A stretch of DNA of 64,000 nucleotides from Leucobacter tardus (GCF_017583045.1 NZ_JAGFBF010000001.1:496001-560000), one strand, 5' to 3'; positions 43,563 through 53,548 are shown, counted from the stretch's first letter. Numbers and translations are program-made. The notes: generated from the letters alone by a model not told the origin.

Positions 43563-44240
43563 GTGATCTTCCATGCCGCGCATCGCGTCGTAGTCGAGCA
43601 CGAGGCAGCGGATCCCGCGATCCTCGGCGAGCGTGCGCGCCTGGGGCTTGATCTCCTGAGCGGCGAAGACACCCTGGACCGGGGCGAGCGCGGGGTCGCG
43701 GTTCATGAGCTCGAGGTAGCGGGTCAGCTGCTCGACGCCGTCGATGCCGCCGCGCCGTTTGATCTCGATCGCGACCGATGCGCCCGCGGCGTCACGGGCG
43801 AGGATATCGACGGGGCCGATCGCGGTCATGTATTCGCGGCGCACCAGCTGGTGCCCGTCGCCGACGAGCTCGATCTGATCGGCGAGCAGCTCTTGCAGGT
43901 GGGCCTCGACACCGTCCTTGATGAGGCCAGGGTCCACGCCGAGCTCGTGCGACGAGTCGCTCATGATCTCGAAGAGCGACACGATGAGCTTGTCGCCGGT
44001 CTTCGCGTGCACGACCTGCCAGGCCTCCACGATGCCCGCGTCATGCTGCTCGTCTTCGAGTTCGAGCGTGGTGAGTGCGCAGGGCGGGCTCATCCAGTTG
44101 AGCGGCTTGTAGGACCCGCCGTCGGAGTGCACGAGGACGCTGCCGTCGCTCTTCAGCATGAGCACGCGCTTCGCCCGGGGCAGGTGGGCCGAGAGCCGGC
44201 CGGCGTAGTCGACGGAGCAGTCAGCAACAACAATTCGCAC
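43548..44240 (-). CDS. nucS: Mismatch-specific endonuclease NucS
   Basis: 230-residue NucS/EndoMS. The catalytic core is visible as Asp145 (GPVDILARD), Glu159 and Lys161 (AIEIKRRGG), with an N-terminal dimerisation domain containing [13 protein letters not shown]. It cuts mismatched DNA in the MutS-free mismatch repair of actinobacteria. The C-terminal HNTLF resembles a beta-clamp-binding peptide, and its last four residues plus stop come from the island att core. GTG start. The gene appears intact despite the adjacent insertion. Confidence 0.95.
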   Translation of the reverse strand: MRIVVADCSVDYAGRLSAHLPRAKRVLMLKSDGSVLVHSDGGSYKPLNWMSPPCALTTLELEDEQHDAGIVEAWQVVHAKTGDKLIVSLFEIMSDSSHELGVDPGLIKDGVEAHLQELLADQIELVGDGHQLVRREYMTAIGPVDILARDAAGASVAIEIKRRGGIDGVEQLTRYLELMNRDPALAPVQGVFAAQEIKPQARTLAEDRGIRCLVLDYDAMRGMEDHNTLF

Positions 44241-44274
44241 CGGAACAGTCTACCCGCGGGGGTTCACGCGCCCA

Positions 44275-44709
44275 TCATCGTGATTCCGGGTAACGTGCGC
44301 GCCCCGCCGTCGCCTGCCGCCAGCGCTGCGCACGCACCGGCGAGATGAGGAACGTCAGGAACCACCCGGCGAAGTACGCGAACATCGTCGCGATGCCCAC
44401 GGCGATCACCGGTTGGGCGTAGACGCCCAGGGCGATCAGTCCGGCCACGACCGCGCAGATGACGACCACCCGCACCCACTGCGGAACCGCGCCCAGGAAT
44501 CGGGTCGTCGCCCACCCGGCGACGCCGCCACCGATCATGACGGCGACCGCCCACCAGGCACCCACGATCGCGAGGGCCACCGCGAACACCACGGTCATGA
44601 CGCACTCCAGGCCGAACAGCACGGCGAAGCCACGCCTCGACGGGGCGCCCATCGCGCGCTCCTGCATCTTGACGCCCAGTCGGGCCGCCCACGCGTAGAT
44701 GTACAGCAT
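44275..44709 (-). CDS. Small integral membrane protein, four to five TM segments
   Basis: 144-residue membrane protein with a short basic N-terminus (GAPSRRGFAVLF) and hydrophobic helices spanning most of the chain, ending in a basic tail. No catalytic motif seen. The ATG overlaps the TPR gene stop, so the two are coupled. A later in-frame ATG (MQERAMGAP) is an alternative start. Function unknown. Confidence 0.7.
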   Translation of the reverse strand: MLYIYAWAARLGVKMQERAMGAPSRRGFAVLFGLECVMTVVFAVALAIVGAWWAVAVMIGGGVAGWATTRFLGAVPQWVRVVVICAVVAGLIALGVYAQPVIAVGIATMFAYFAGWFLTFLISPVRAQRWRQATAGRARYPESR

Positions 44710-45230
44710 CAGGCGACCGAACCCGGCTCGCCAGTGCGGGTGTCCTCATGGTCCGTCAATGCTCTGGCGTACGCCCTGACCGAGCGACGGTAGCGAGGCA
44801 GGCCGGGTTCGACGGCCTCGAGCGCGACACGCAGGGCCTCATCAGAGCGCCCGGCGCTGTGCAGAGCGAGGGCGAGAAAGACCTGCGGCGCGGCTCCGGT
44901 GGCCGGGTGAACCGGGGCGTCGCGCAGCATCGCGATGGACTCATCGATCCGTCTGAGGTTCCGCAGCGTCGACGCATGCTGGACGACCAACTGCGCGGCA
45001 CGGTCAGGGTCGATGCTCGCGAGCCCGGCGCGGGTCGCGGCGGTGTACTGCAGGTCAGCTGCGGCCTCGTCGCCCGCAGAGTCGAGCGCACCGGCCAGTT
45101 CGAACGCCCCCAGCGCGGGGTGCGGTGCCGATGCCGCGAGCTCCTGCATGAGCGTGATGCGCTCGTCGTCGTCGATGGCGGTGTTCGACCAGAGCGCGGA
45201 GATGCGATGCTCCCAGTCCTCGATGTTCAC
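44709..45230 (-). CDS. Tetratricopeptide-like protein
   Basis: 173-residue soluble helical protein with TPR-like pairs (for example PHPALGAFELAGALDSAGDE and QVFLALALHSAGRSDEALRV), a protein-interaction scaffold. The start MNIEDWEHRI is well supported by the helical pattern from the first residues. Coupled with the membrane protein downstream. Confidence 0.75.
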   Translation of the reverse strand: MNIEDWEHRISALWSNTAIDDDERITLMQELAASAPHPALGAFELAGALDSAGDEAAADLQYTAATRAGLASIDPDRAAQLVVQHASTLRNLRRIDESIAMLRDAPVHPATGAAPQVFLALALHSAGRSDEALRVALEAVEPGLPRYRRSVRAYARALTDHEDTRTGEPGSVA

Positions 45231-45257
45231 GCTTCGAGACTACGCCGACCTGCAGTC

Positions 45258-46616
45258 TCATCGCACAGGGCCGAGCACGATCCACCGGCCCCGGTGCGTG
45301 CGCAGGCCCAGGGTGAGCGCGCGAGCGGCCATGAACACGAGCGTGAAGCCGGCCGTGAGCCCGACGAGAGCGCTCGTTCCCGTCGGCACGAGCGTCACGA
45401 TGAGCCAGAGCGCGGGAAGATAGATCGCGAGGTTCACGAGGCTCGTCCAGGCGAGGTAGCGCGCATCGCCTGCCCCCATGAGGACGCCGTCGAGCACGAA
45501 GACGTATCCGGCGAGCGGCAGCGAGACGCCGAGCACGATGAGCGCCGTGGGCAGGATCGCGAGCACCGGCTCGTCGGTCGTGAACACCCGTCCGATGAAC
45601 GGGCTTCCCGCAGCGACGACCACGCCGAGCACCACCCCGAACGAGAGTCCCCAGAACAGCACGCGGCGCACGATGAATCTCGTGCGCTCAGCGTCGCGGG
45701 CACCGAGCGCCTCGCCGACGAGTGCTTGGGCGGCGATGGCCAACGCATCGAGCGCGAACGCGGTGGTCGAGAAGATCGTGAAGACGACCTGATACCCGGC
45801 GGTCGCTGCGGTGCCGTACGCGGCCGCGGCCGCCACCGTCGCGAGGAACGCGCCGCGGAGTCCGGCGGTGCGGATGAAGAGCCACCAGCCGCTGCGGCCG
45901 GCATAGCGCAGCCCGTCCCGGTGCGGCAGCAGGTCTGCGCCGGCGGCGCGGGTATGGCGGCCGATCACCATCAGGTAGGCGGCGACCATTCCCCACTGGG
46001 CGATGACCGTACCGGTCGCGGCTCCCGCCACCCCGAAACCGAGCCCGTAGATGAACAGCCAGTTGAGCAGCGCGTTCGCCGTGAATCCGATCGTGGCGAC
46101 GGCGAGCGGCGTCTTCGTGTCCTGCAACCCGCGCAGCAAGCCGCTGGCGGCGAAGACCAGGAGCATGGCCGGCAGGCCCGCGCTCGAGATCGCGAGATAG
46201 GTGACGGCCTGCGCCGTCGTGTCCGCCGCGGCGCCGAACGCCGAGACGAGCGGTCCACTGGCGACCCAGAGGGCGACCCCGAGCACCGCCCCGATGGCGA
46301 GTGCGAGCCATAGACCGTCGATGCCGGCCTGCACGGCCCCGCGGCGGTCCCCGCCGCCGGCACGTCTGGCGACGATCGGTGTGGTCGAGTAGGCGAGGAA
46401 GACCATGAGTCCCACAGCCGTCTGCAGGATCGCGCTCGCGATCGCGAGCCCCGCAAGCGGCGCGGCACCGAGGTGCCCGATCATGGCCGAGTCCACGATG
46501 AGGAACAGCGGTTCGGCGATCAGCGCCCCGAGTGCAGGCACCGCGAGGCCGGCGATGCGGCGATCCATCGTGCGTCTCGGACCGCGCCGATCGGGGTGCG
46601 AGTTCAGGGGTGTCAC
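45258..46616 (-). CDS. MATE-family efflux transporter (DinF branch)
   Basis: Twelve-TM MATE transporter of about 452 residues: AVPALGALIAEPLFLIVDSA at the start with MIGHLG following, and two six-helix repeats. MATE proteins export cationic drugs or metabolites with Na+ or H+. I start at a GTG ending at 46616; an ATG ending at 46568 begins closer to the conserved region and is equally plausible. The two starts differ by 16 residues. Substrate unknown. Confidence 0.88.
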   Translation of the reverse strand: MTPLNSHPDRRGPRRTMDRRIAGLAVPALGALIAEPLFLIVDSAMIGHLGAAPLAGLAIASAILQTAVGLMVFLAYSTTPIVARRAGGGDRRGAVQAGIDGLWLALAIGAVLGVALWVASGPLVSAFGAAADTTAQAVTYLAISSAGLPAMLLVFAASGLLRGLQDTKTPLAVATIGFTANALLNWLFIYGLGFGVAGAATGTVIAQWGMVAAYLMVIGRHTRAAGADLLPHRDGLRYAGRSGWWLFIRTAGLRGAFLATVAAAAAYGTAATAGYQVVFTIFSTTAFALDALAIAAQALVGEALGARDAERTRFIVRRVLFWGLSFGVVLGVVVAAGSPFIGRVFTTDEPVLAILPTALIVLGVSLPLAGYVFVLDGVLMGAGDARYLAWTSLVNLAIYLPALWLIVTLVPTGTSALVGLTAGFTLVFMAARALTLGLRTHRGRWIVLGPVR

Positions 46617-46638
46617 GGCATCTACGCTAGCGCGGGCC

Positions 46639-47691
46639 TCAGACAGTGGACGCGGGAGGCTCCGTCGAGGCCGCGGGTGCGGGTGTGGGTGCGGTGGCGC
46701 GTGGCGCCAGGCCCGACCGCCAGACGTAGACACCGGCCACCACGATGCCTCCGCCCAGGATCACCGCCCACCAGGGGAAGCGCGGCACCTCCGGTGCGGC
46801 GAGTCCGACCTCACGATCCGCATCCGGTGTCGGGAAGACCCGCTCGGCGGTCACGAGGATCCGCTGGGAGTTGACGCCGAGCGGGGTGCACGTGACGAGC
46901 GTGACGAGGTCGCGGCCCTCCCGCGCCTGCAAGGACTCCGTCTCATCGGGTTCGACCACGGTCGTCTCGATGACCTCGTAGGCGAGGACCTCGCCGAAGG
47001 TGGTCAGGGTGAAGGTGTCGCCGACGTCGATGCGATCGAGGTCGGTGAACATGCGGGCGTCCGCGAGACCGCGGTGCCCGGTGATGACGGCGTGCGTGCC
47101 GTCGCCGCCGACGGGGAGCGACGTGCCCTCGAGGTGACCGAGGCCCTCGAGCAGCGTGGCGTCGTCGGTGCCGTGGAAGGTCGGCAGGTCGACGTCGATC
47201 TTCGGAATGCGTACGCGCGTCATCAGTCCCGTGGCGCCGTCGTCGAGCACCGAGCGGTACGCGAGGGCGTCGTCGTCGATCTCGCCGCCCCCGAGCGGCA
47301 GTCGCTCGTTCGCTTCGATACGCGCACCCGACTGCAGCGCGTCGTTGTAGGCGTGCGCCCGTTCGATCTGCTCGCGATCAGACGCCCGGAGTTCGGCCGC
47401 ATCGTGGTCGCGATACTCGTCGGCGTTCTCGAGCACTCGAGCCTGATCGAGCTGCGAGAACCAGGAGGCGATCGACGGGTACGTCCAGATCGTCAGCCCC
47501 GCGAGTGCGACGCAGGCGATGATGAGCGGCGCGATGGGCGCACGCCAGCGCCGGGGGACGGCGCGGTGACGCCGCCCCCCGGCGCGATGGTGACCCTCAG
47601 CGATCAGGCGTGCTGCTTCCGACGCCGTGAGATCACGATGGCCGCGCCGACCGCGCTCACGAGCAGAGCCGCGCCGCCGACGGTGAGCCAC
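46639..47691 (-). CDS. Class C (pilus) sortase
   Basis: 350-residue membrane transpeptidase with an N-terminal TM (about 52-70), catalytic His206 (VITGHRGL), Cys268 (TLVTCTPLG) and Arg277 (NSQR), and a C-terminal TM, as in pilin-polymerising sortases. It links LPXTG pilins through a pilin-motif lysine. The only in-frame start upstream of the first TM is a GTG ending at 47691, which overlaps the major pilin gene by 88 bases; a shorter start would remove the TM. It forms a locus with the backbone and tip pilins. Confidence 0.92.
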   Translation of the reverse strand: MAHRRRRGSARERGRRGHRDLTASEAARLIAEGHHRAGGRRHRAVPRRWRAPIAPLIIACVALAGLTIWTYPSIASWFSQLDQARVLENADEYRDHDAAELRASDREQIERAHAYNDALQSGARIEANERLPLGGGEIDDDALAYRSVLDDGATGLMTRVRIPKIDVDLPTFHGTDDATLLEGLGHLEGTSLPVGGDGTHAVITGHRGLADARMFTDLDRIDVGDTFTLTTFGEVLAYEVIETTVVEPDETESLQAREGRDLVTLVTCTPLGVNSQRILVTAERVFPTPDADREVGLAAPEVPRFPWWAVILGGGIVVAGVYVWRSGLAPRATAPTPAPAASTEPPASTV

Positions 47692-48983
47692 AGCTGACCC
47701 GCTGCACCGGTGAGGGGCAGCTCGGGGCCGTTCTGCTGCACGTTCGAGATCTCGCGCACGACCGGCTCGGCGGCGCTCGAGGGCGCGATCGAGACCTGAC
47801 GCAGGCGCTCATCGAGCACGAACCCGGCCGGGGCGCGAGTCTCGCGGATCCAGTAGCTCCGGGGCTCCTCGGTGTTGCTGCCGGTCCACAGGCTGAAGTT
47901 CGCGAGTCCCTCGTCATCGGTCACGCCGCGCGCGACCTCGTTCTCGCCCGCGGCATCGGTGAAGACGGCGAACTCGGCGTCGGCGAGACGCGAGGTGCGG
48001 TCGCCCTGCACGTGCTTGACGATCTGCAGCGCACCCCAGTTCGTCGTCGCGACGTTGGTCGCCACGGAGGAGCCGTTCGTCACGACGGTCGCCTGGTTCG
48101 GCACCACGCCGTTGGCGCCGAGGCTGTTCACGGTGGTCGTGATCGAGGCGGCGACCGATTCACCTGCGACGAGCTTGCCGCGTCCGGTAGCGGTGAAGGT
48201 GATCGTCACGGTGTTGCCCGAGGTCGCGACGGTGTAGTCGGTGCCCTCTGCGAACCCGGCCGTGGAGATGGTGGCCGAGTTGAAGGTGAGCCGCGAGTCC
48301 AGCGGATCGACGATCTGGAACTGCGTGTAGGTCGCACCCGAGTTCAGCTGCGGAATCGGAGCGGCGATCGACCAGGTGACCTGCGAACCGATCGTGAACC
48401 CGGCGGGGGCCGAGACCGTCTTCTGCGGAATCGAGGCGTTGAGCTGGTTCTTCGGGTACACGTGGACGTCGTAGATCCAGTCGCCGCGGTTCGGCATCGG
48501 CAGCGTCACGAGGAAGGGGTCGACCTCCGAAACCACGTTGTTGTCGCCCGGATCCGTCTCCTCGACCAGGTACAGGCCCAGCGGCAGATCCGACACGACC
48601 GTGCCGTCCGCCCCGGTCACTGCCGTGACCGGCGTGCCCAGCGTGTACCCGCCGCCGCGCACGTTCTGCGGCGTCGCATCTTCGGCGCGATCCCAACCGG
48701 CCTGCGTGGTGAGGTCGATCGGCTGTCCGCCCTGCGCCGACACCGGCGTGATGGTGAACTCGACGCCGCTGAGCGGGGTGCCGAGTCCCGAGGGATCGGC
48801 GATCTCACTGCCGTCGCCCCGGGGGTTCTCGGGGCCGGCGTACTTGTGGATCGTCAACGACGAATCCGCTGCGGGGTCGATGTTGTTGGCCATCGCCGGG
48901 GCGGCCGGAGCCGCGACGACGGCGCCCGCCGCGACTGCCGCTGCGACAATCACGCCCCAGACGCTGTACTTCTTCGATTTCAT
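47604..48983 (-). CDS. Major pilin (SpaA/FimA-type backbone)
   Basis: 459-residue pilin. Signal peptide (about 1-32), pilin motif VYPKN (175-179) with the predicted cross-linking Lys178, CnaB-type isopeptide domains, an E-box-like region near YWIRETRAPAGF, and sorting signal LPLTG (422-426), TM and basic tail. The sortase polymerises it into a covalent pilus. Minus-strand order tip, backbone, sortase is typical of simple two-component pili. Confidence 0.92.
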   Translation of the reverse strand: MKSKKYSVWGVIVAAAVAAGAVVAAPAAPAMANNIDPAADSSLTIHKYAGPENPRGDGSEIADPSGLGTPLSGVEFTITPVSAQGGQPIDLTTQAGWDRAEDATPQNVRGGGYTLGTPVTAVTGADGTVVSDLPLGLYLVEETDPGDNNVVSEVDPFLVTLPMPNRGDWIYDVHVYPKNQLNASIPQKTVSAPAGFTIGSQVTWSIAAPIPQLNSGATYTQFQIVDPLDSRLTFNSATISTAGFAEGTDYTVATSGNTVTITFTATGRGKLVAGESVAASITTTVNSLGANGVVPNQATVVTNGSSVATNVATTNWGALQIVKHVQGDRTSRLADAEFAVFTDAAGENEVARGVTDDEGLANFSLWTGSNTEEPRSYWIRETRAPAGFVLDERLRQVSIAPSSAAEPVVREISNVQQNGPELPLTGAAGQLWLTVGGAALLVSAVGAAIVISRRRKQHA

Positions 48984-49047
48984 GTGAGTGGTGTCCTTTC
49001 AAGGTGATGATGGAGTGCCGCTGCGCTGCGGCCGAGCAGATGCAGGG

Positions 49048-51618
49048 TTATGGGCGAACCGCCCTTCGCCTGAACCAGAGCGCGATCGCGCCGGCGAGTC
49101 CTCCGCCGAGCAGGATCGCCCCGGCGATCGTGAACCCGTCGGAACCGGTACCGCCGGTCCGCGGAAGCGTGGGTGGCACCACTTGCCGATTGACGAACGC
49201 GCTGGTGGTGATGGTGAGCTGGCCCCCGGATACCGTGAACGGGTAGCGCGCGGTACTCGGTTGGAATCCGGCCGGCGCGCGCTCTTCGACGAGCACGTAG
49301 TCGCCCCAGGGGAGGTTGGTCAGTGAGAATGCGCCGGCTGCGGGGTCGCGATCCGGGCCGGTGCATGCCGCCGCGGATGCGGCGACGCAATCCTCGATCG
49401 TGAGGGGCGCCGCCCCGCCGGGCCGGATCAGGGTCCACGTCGAACCCGCGAGCGGGGTTCCCGACGGGTCGGTCACGGACCACGTCAGCGTGCCGGGCAG
49501 GTCGCGGTTCACGACGGTGCACTGAGCCTGCTGGCCTCGGGCGATCGTGACCGCTCGCGTCGTCGCGTTGAAGGTCGCTCCCTGGCAGGAGACGGATCCG
49601 AGTTCGTACCCGGCGAGCTGATCCTCGCCGATCACGAAGCTCCCGGTCGGCACGGTCTGCGTCTGACCGGAGGCGAAGGTCAATCGGCCCGCCCCCGACT
49701 GGTCGGCGAAGAGACGGCCGTTCCAGTCCGCGGGAATGCGCGTCCCGCCGTGACGGTGGTCCAGCTGCTTCGTGACGGTGAGCGTCTGCTCGCAGGTGAC
49801 GGTGTTGGTGAGCGTGTAGGTGTTCGCCGCTGCGGGCAGGGTCACGAGTGCCCCTGCGCTCGCGTCGACACTGCCGGTGATGCCGGAACCGGTGAGACTC
49901 GCCGAACTCACGCGGCACCCGGGCATGCGCGCGGTATCGATGGTGGTGTCTTCCGCGACCGTGATCCGCTGCCCGATCGCGAATCCGCTCCGCACCTGAC
50001 CCCACACCGCGTCCCCGGTCGGCGTGCCGCTCGGCGACAGACGCAGGGTGGCGTCGAACCCCTGCGGCTGCGACCCGTGGGCGAACCGCTGCCCGTCGAT
50101 CACCCAGACCTTGTCGACCCGCGTCGTGGCGGGGCGCGTCGCGTTGGTGAACGCGCACCTGATGGCCTGTCCGGAACTCGGTACCGTGATGGTTCCCGTG
50201 GTCCCCGTGCCGCTCGCGAACGGCGTCGTGGCGCCGTCGAGGCGGCAGTCCCACGTGGTGGTGTAGTCGGAGAGGCGCGTCTGGCCGGCCGCCGTCTCGG
50301 TGAAGGTGAGCGAGGTGCCGCGTCCGGTCGGCAGGGGTCCGATTCGCTGGGACTGCACTCCGGTGCTCGTGCCCTCCGTCGTCGCCGACGCCACCGCGAT
50401 CGTGCCGCTCGTCAGCGACATGGTGAACTGATCCTCGGCCTTCGCCCGTCCGTTCACCACTTTTTCCACCGTGATGGTCGGCGGGGACGAGCACGACGCG
50501 AGGTCCGTGCTGCCGGCGAGGCTCGACGTCACGGTGCGCCGATCGGTGAACCCCGGCATGGCGAAACTGTCGACGGTGGTCTGCGATCCCAGGTACAGAC
50601 GTCCGCTGGCGTCGAACGCCGCACCATTGACGTCGGTACTCGCGGTGAAGCTGTTCGACGCGGATGACGGGATCAGGCCGCCGTTCGCCGCGGCGAGGTT
50701 GGCGGCGGTCACCGAGTAGATGACGGCGCTCGTGCCGCTGCCGCGCACGATGAACATGTTGCCGTTGGCGTCGAGATCGAGGTCGCCGTTCGCGGTGGTG
50801 CCGGCGGCGACGTTTCCGCCGTTGATGTATCCCAGGTATCCGAACGACTGATTCCCGGGCGTATAGCGCCAGATGCGGAACTGCAGCTGCGTCGTGTTGC
50901 CGGTCGTCACCGTCTGGAATCCGCCGAACAGGAAGTCGCCGGTCGCCTGACTGATGGCTCCGGCGACGAGGGAACCGGTGAAGCCGCCGTTCGCGGCGAG
51001 GTTGGTGTTCAGCGAACGGCCGGTCGATGTCCAGGCGTTGGTCGTCGTGTTGTAGTCGTAGATGGTGGCGGTGCGGCTGGAGTTGGTGCGCTCGTACGCC
51101 ATTGCTCGGGCGCCGCCCGTGCTCACGCCGAGCCCGTTGAAGCTGGTCACGCCCGCGGCTGGTGTGCCGACATCGGCGATAGTGCCGTTGGTGACACTGC
51201 GCAGCTGCCCGGTCGCCGAGACGGAGTAGAAGCTTCCCGGCGTGCAGGCCAGTGCCGCGAGGGCTCCGACCTCACGCGACTGGCGCTGGCGAGGTGTCGG
51301 CGCCGGTTCCGCCTCCGTCGCGCCCGAGACGCTGTCGTCGGTCGTCGCGTCGTCGGTCTCGGGTGCGTCGGTGTCCGCCAGGTCGCCATCGGGTTCCGAC
51401 ACCGGAACGACAGGTCGTTGGCCTTCACTGTCGGTGGCGGCATCCCCATGGGATTCCGAAGCGTCGAGGGCGAGTGCCTCCGGGGGGTCCGCGGGTCCGA
51501 CGCCGGAGATCGCGACGAGTATCGCGAGTCCCGCCGCGGCTGATGCCATGACGGTGCGGGGAGCCGTGCCGACACGGGAGCCTCGACGTCGACGGTGAAG
51601 TCTGGCGTAAAAGCTCAC
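49048..51618 (-). CDS. Pilus tip protein / large LPRTG adhesin
   Basis: 856-residue wall protein with an N-terminal signal region, a beta-propeller-like adhesive domain (about 100-380, repeats of TNGTIADVG, LYLGSQTT), several CnaB/prealbumin-like domains, and LPRTG (818-822), TM and tail. The size and order mark it as the tip adhesin of the SpaA-type pilus. Binding target unknown. The gene is preceded by about 330 bases before the divergent CDP-alcohol transferase gene. Confidence 0.85.
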   Translation of the reverse strand: MSFYARLHRRRRGSRVGTAPRTVMASAAAGLAILVAISGVGPADPPEALALDASESHGDAATDSEGQRPVVPVSEPDGDLADTDAPETDDATTDDSVSGATEAEPAPTPRQRQSREVGALAALACTPGSFYSVSATGQLRSVTNGTIADVGTPAAGVTSFNGLGVSTGGARAMAYERTNSSRTATIYDYNTTTNAWTSTGRSLNTNLAANGGFTGSLVAGAISQATGDFLFGGFQTVTTGNTTQLQFRIWRYTPGNQSFGYLGYINGGNVAAGTTANGDLDLDANGNMFIVRGSGTSAVIYSVTAANLAAANGGLIPSSASNSFTASTDVNGAAFDASGRLYLGSQTTVDSFAMPGFTDRRTVTSSLAGSTDLASCSSPPTITVEKVVNGRAKAEDQFTMSLTSGTIAVASATTEGTSTGVQSQRIGPLPTGRGTSLTFTETAAGQTRLSDYTTTWDCRLDGATTPFASGTGTTGTITVPSSGQAIRCAFTNATRPATTRVDKVWVIDGQRFAHGSQPQGFDATLRLSPSGTPTGDAVWGQVRSGFAIGQRITVAEDTTIDTARMPGCRVSSASLTGSGITGSVDASAGALVTLPAAANTYTLTNTVTCEQTLTVTKQLDHRHGGTRIPADWNGRLFADQSGAGRLTFASGQTQTVPTGSFVIGEDQLAGYELGSVSCQGATFNATTRAVTIARGQQAQCTVVNRDLPGTLTWSVTDPSGTPLAGSTWTLIRPGGAAPLTIEDCVAASAAACTGPDRDPAAGAFSLTNLPWGDYVLVEERAPAGFQPSTARYPFTVSGGQLTITTSAFVNRQVVPPTLPRTGGTGSDGFTIAGAILLGGGLAGAIALWFRRRAVRP

Positions 51619-51948
51619 TGGGTCCCCCGGGCGCAGGTCGATCGGGCGGGATCCGAGAGGTGTCGGAACGCCGCTGCTGAAGGATGCCCCGGGATTCGTC
51701 GCGTATCAGTTGCGAGAGAAAATCATGGAAAGCGCACTGTGACCTTTGTGCTCATCCAAAGTCTGTACACAACCTTAATATCCGCTCAATTCGACTGTAA
51801 AGCCCAGACGTCGCCGAAAGATCACGATTCGATATATCGCCAGACCTCGCACTGTTCTCGTCACTATCGTTCTGCAGCGTCCTCCGAATGTCTGTCAGAA
51901 TTGGCATAGCGCCACCGATTGGGAGATGCGTGAGCGAGGGGGCCGGAA
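51619..51948. other. Divergent intergenic region, promoter of the pilus locus expected
   Basis: 330 bases between the minus-strand pilus genes and the plus-strand phospholipid genes. On the minus strand TTTACA (51796-51801 region) and TATTAA (51775-51780) could be a weak promoter with a 15-bp spacer. No gene or RNA seen. Confidence 0.4.
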
Positions 51949-52566
51949 GTGGATGGAATCACCCTCGCCGCCGTACTCCTCGGAGTGATCTGGCCGACCG
52001 GAGTCGTGATCGCTTTGATACGGCGCACCGCTCCCGTGACCCTCGCAGACACGGTCACGTTCGGCCGCGTGCTGCTGACCGGGGTGATCTGCGCGGCCGC
52101 CGTGTTCGTGTTCGACGGCGCGCTCCCCGAGCGCACCTGGACCGTCGCGACCCTGACGGGCGCGGCCCTGCTGCTCGACGCCGTCGACGGGCAGGTCGCC
52201 CGTCGCACCGGAACCTCGACCGCATCCGGTGCGCGATTCGATATGGAAGCAGATGCGGTCCTGCTGCTCGTGCTCTCGGTCCTCGCCGCACTGACCGTCG
52301 GATGGTGGGTGATCGCGATCGGGCTCCTGCGCTACGTCTTCGTGGTCGCCGGATGGATCCGACCCCGGCTGCGCGGCGACCTGCCGTTCAGCCAGACGCG
52401 GAGGGTGATCGCCGCGACCCAGGGAGTGGTGCTGCTCGCCGTCCTGCTGCCTCCGACCCCGGTGCCCGTGGCGATCGCGTGCGCGGCGCTCGCGCTCGTG
52501 CTGCTCATCTGGTCGTTCGCGCGCGACATCGAGCGACTCGAGCGATCCGAGCACGAGTATGCGTGA
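51949..52566 (+). CDS. CDP-alcohol phosphatidyltransferase-like protein
   Basis: 205-residue membrane enzyme with the full CDP-AP motif DAVDGQVAR-G-D-D (LLLDAVDGQVARRTGTSTAS then FDMEADA), and about six TM helices. It joins an alcohol headgroup to a CDP-activated lipid; which headgroup is unknown. GTG start. Its stop overlaps the next gene, an LPG-synthase-like membrane protein, so a shared lipid pathway is likely. Confidence 0.85.
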   Translation: MDGITLAAVLLGVIWPTGVVIALIRRTAPVTLADTVTFGRVLLTGVICAAAVFVFDGALPERTWTVATLTGAALLLDAVDGQVARRTGTSTASGARFDMEADAVLLLVLSVLAALTVGWWVIAIGLLRYVFVVAGWIRPRLRGDLPFSQTRRVIAATQGVVLLAVLLPPTPVPVAIACAALALVLLIWSFARDIERLERSEHEYA

Positions 52567-53539
52567 CGCGGTCCGGTCGGGCCCGTCTTTCGATGTCGCC
52601 GTCGATGCGATCGAGCGGAGGGGATCCCGGCTGCGGTTGCTCCTGATCGGTGCCGCGCAGGTCGCGGTGACCGTCGGATTGCTGGCGCTCATCGTGACGC
52701 GGTGGGGAGCAGCGCCGTTCGTGCACGCGATCACCACTCTTCCCCTCTGGGTATGGATCGTCGGGATCGCGCTCGGCGGGCTCGGCGTCGTGGCCCAGGC
52801 ACTGCGCTGGCGACTCGTCGCGCACGAGCAGCGCATCCGGGTGTCCGTCGGATCCGCGGTGGCGCGCTGCTGGCAGGCCGCGTTCCTGAACAGTGTGCTC
52901 CCCGGAGGACTCGCCGGGGACGCGCTGCGCGCGGCGGATGACAGCAGCGACGCACGGGTCGAGACCGGCAAGCGTGCACTCGGCCGCGGCTTCGCCGCGG
53001 TCGTCGCCGAACGCCTCGCCGGCACGGCAGTCGTCTTCGTGGCTGCAGCGATCGCACTGGTCGCGAGATCCCCGCTGGTCGCCGGGGTGTGCCTCGCCAT
53101 CGCTGTCGTCGCGATCGCCGTCGCCTGGCGGTGGGTGCGGCTGCTTCCCGGTCGCCGCGTGCTGGCGGTGGTCGCGCTGTCCGTTCTCGGCTGGGCGTCG
53201 TTCACCGGACTCTTCGTCGTGCTCATCGGCGCACTCGCTCCATCGGTGCCGGCCGTCCATGCTCCGGCGCTCGCCGCGATCGCGCTCGCCGGCATGTCCA
53301 TCCCGGTCGGTGTCGGCGGCTGGGGGACGCGCGAGGCGGCGGCCGGAGGGGCATTCGCGCTGTTCGGGCTCGACGCAGGGCTCGGCGTCTCGGTGTCGAT
53401 CGGATACGGTGTCGTCGCGCTCGCGTCGACTCTGCCCGGTGCGGTAGTGCTGGCGCTGCGCACCGCACCACGGCTGCGGGCTGCACGCGTCGCGCGCGTC
53501 AGGCGACGTGCAGGGGTGCAGGTCAGGGGCTCCCGGTAG
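52559..53539 (+). CDS. Lysylphosphatidylglycerol synthase-like (flippase domain) membrane protein
   Basis: 326-residue polytopic protein of the UPF0104/LPG-synthase TM family, with NSVLPGGLAGDALRA and GVGGWGTREAAAGG motifs and about eight TM helices. The soluble aminoacyltransferase domain of MprF is absent, so a lipid flippase or glycolipid-related role is likelier. Overlaps the CDP-alcohol transferase by eight bases. Confidence 0.82.
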   Translation: MRDAVRSGPSFDVAVDAIERRGSRLRLLLIGAAQVAVTVGLLALIVTRWGAAPFVHAITTLPLWVWIVGIALGGLGVVAQALRWRLVAHEQRIRVSVGSAVARCWQAAFLNSVLPGGLAGDALRAADDSSDARVETGKRALGRGFAAVVAERLAGTAVVFVAAAIALVARSPLVAGVCLAIAVVAIAVAWRWVRLLPGRRVLAVVALSVLGWASFTGLFVVLIGALAPSVPAVHAPALAAIALAGMSIPVGVGGWGTREAAAGGAFALFGLDAGLGVSVSIGYGVVALASTLPGAVVLALRTAPRLRAARVARVRRRAGVQVRGSR

Positions 53540-53548
53540 GGTGTTCGC

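Noticed and set aside
44748..46313. 521-codon plus-strand frame opposite the MATE and TPR genes
   Set aside because: Composition is Arg/Glu/Gly shadow; the opposite strand has recognisable MATE and TPR proteins.
48980..50494. 504-codon minus-strand frame within the tip pilin gene
   Set aside because: Arg/His/Asp-rich shadow of the 856-residue protein, which has signal peptide and LPRTG in the correct frame.
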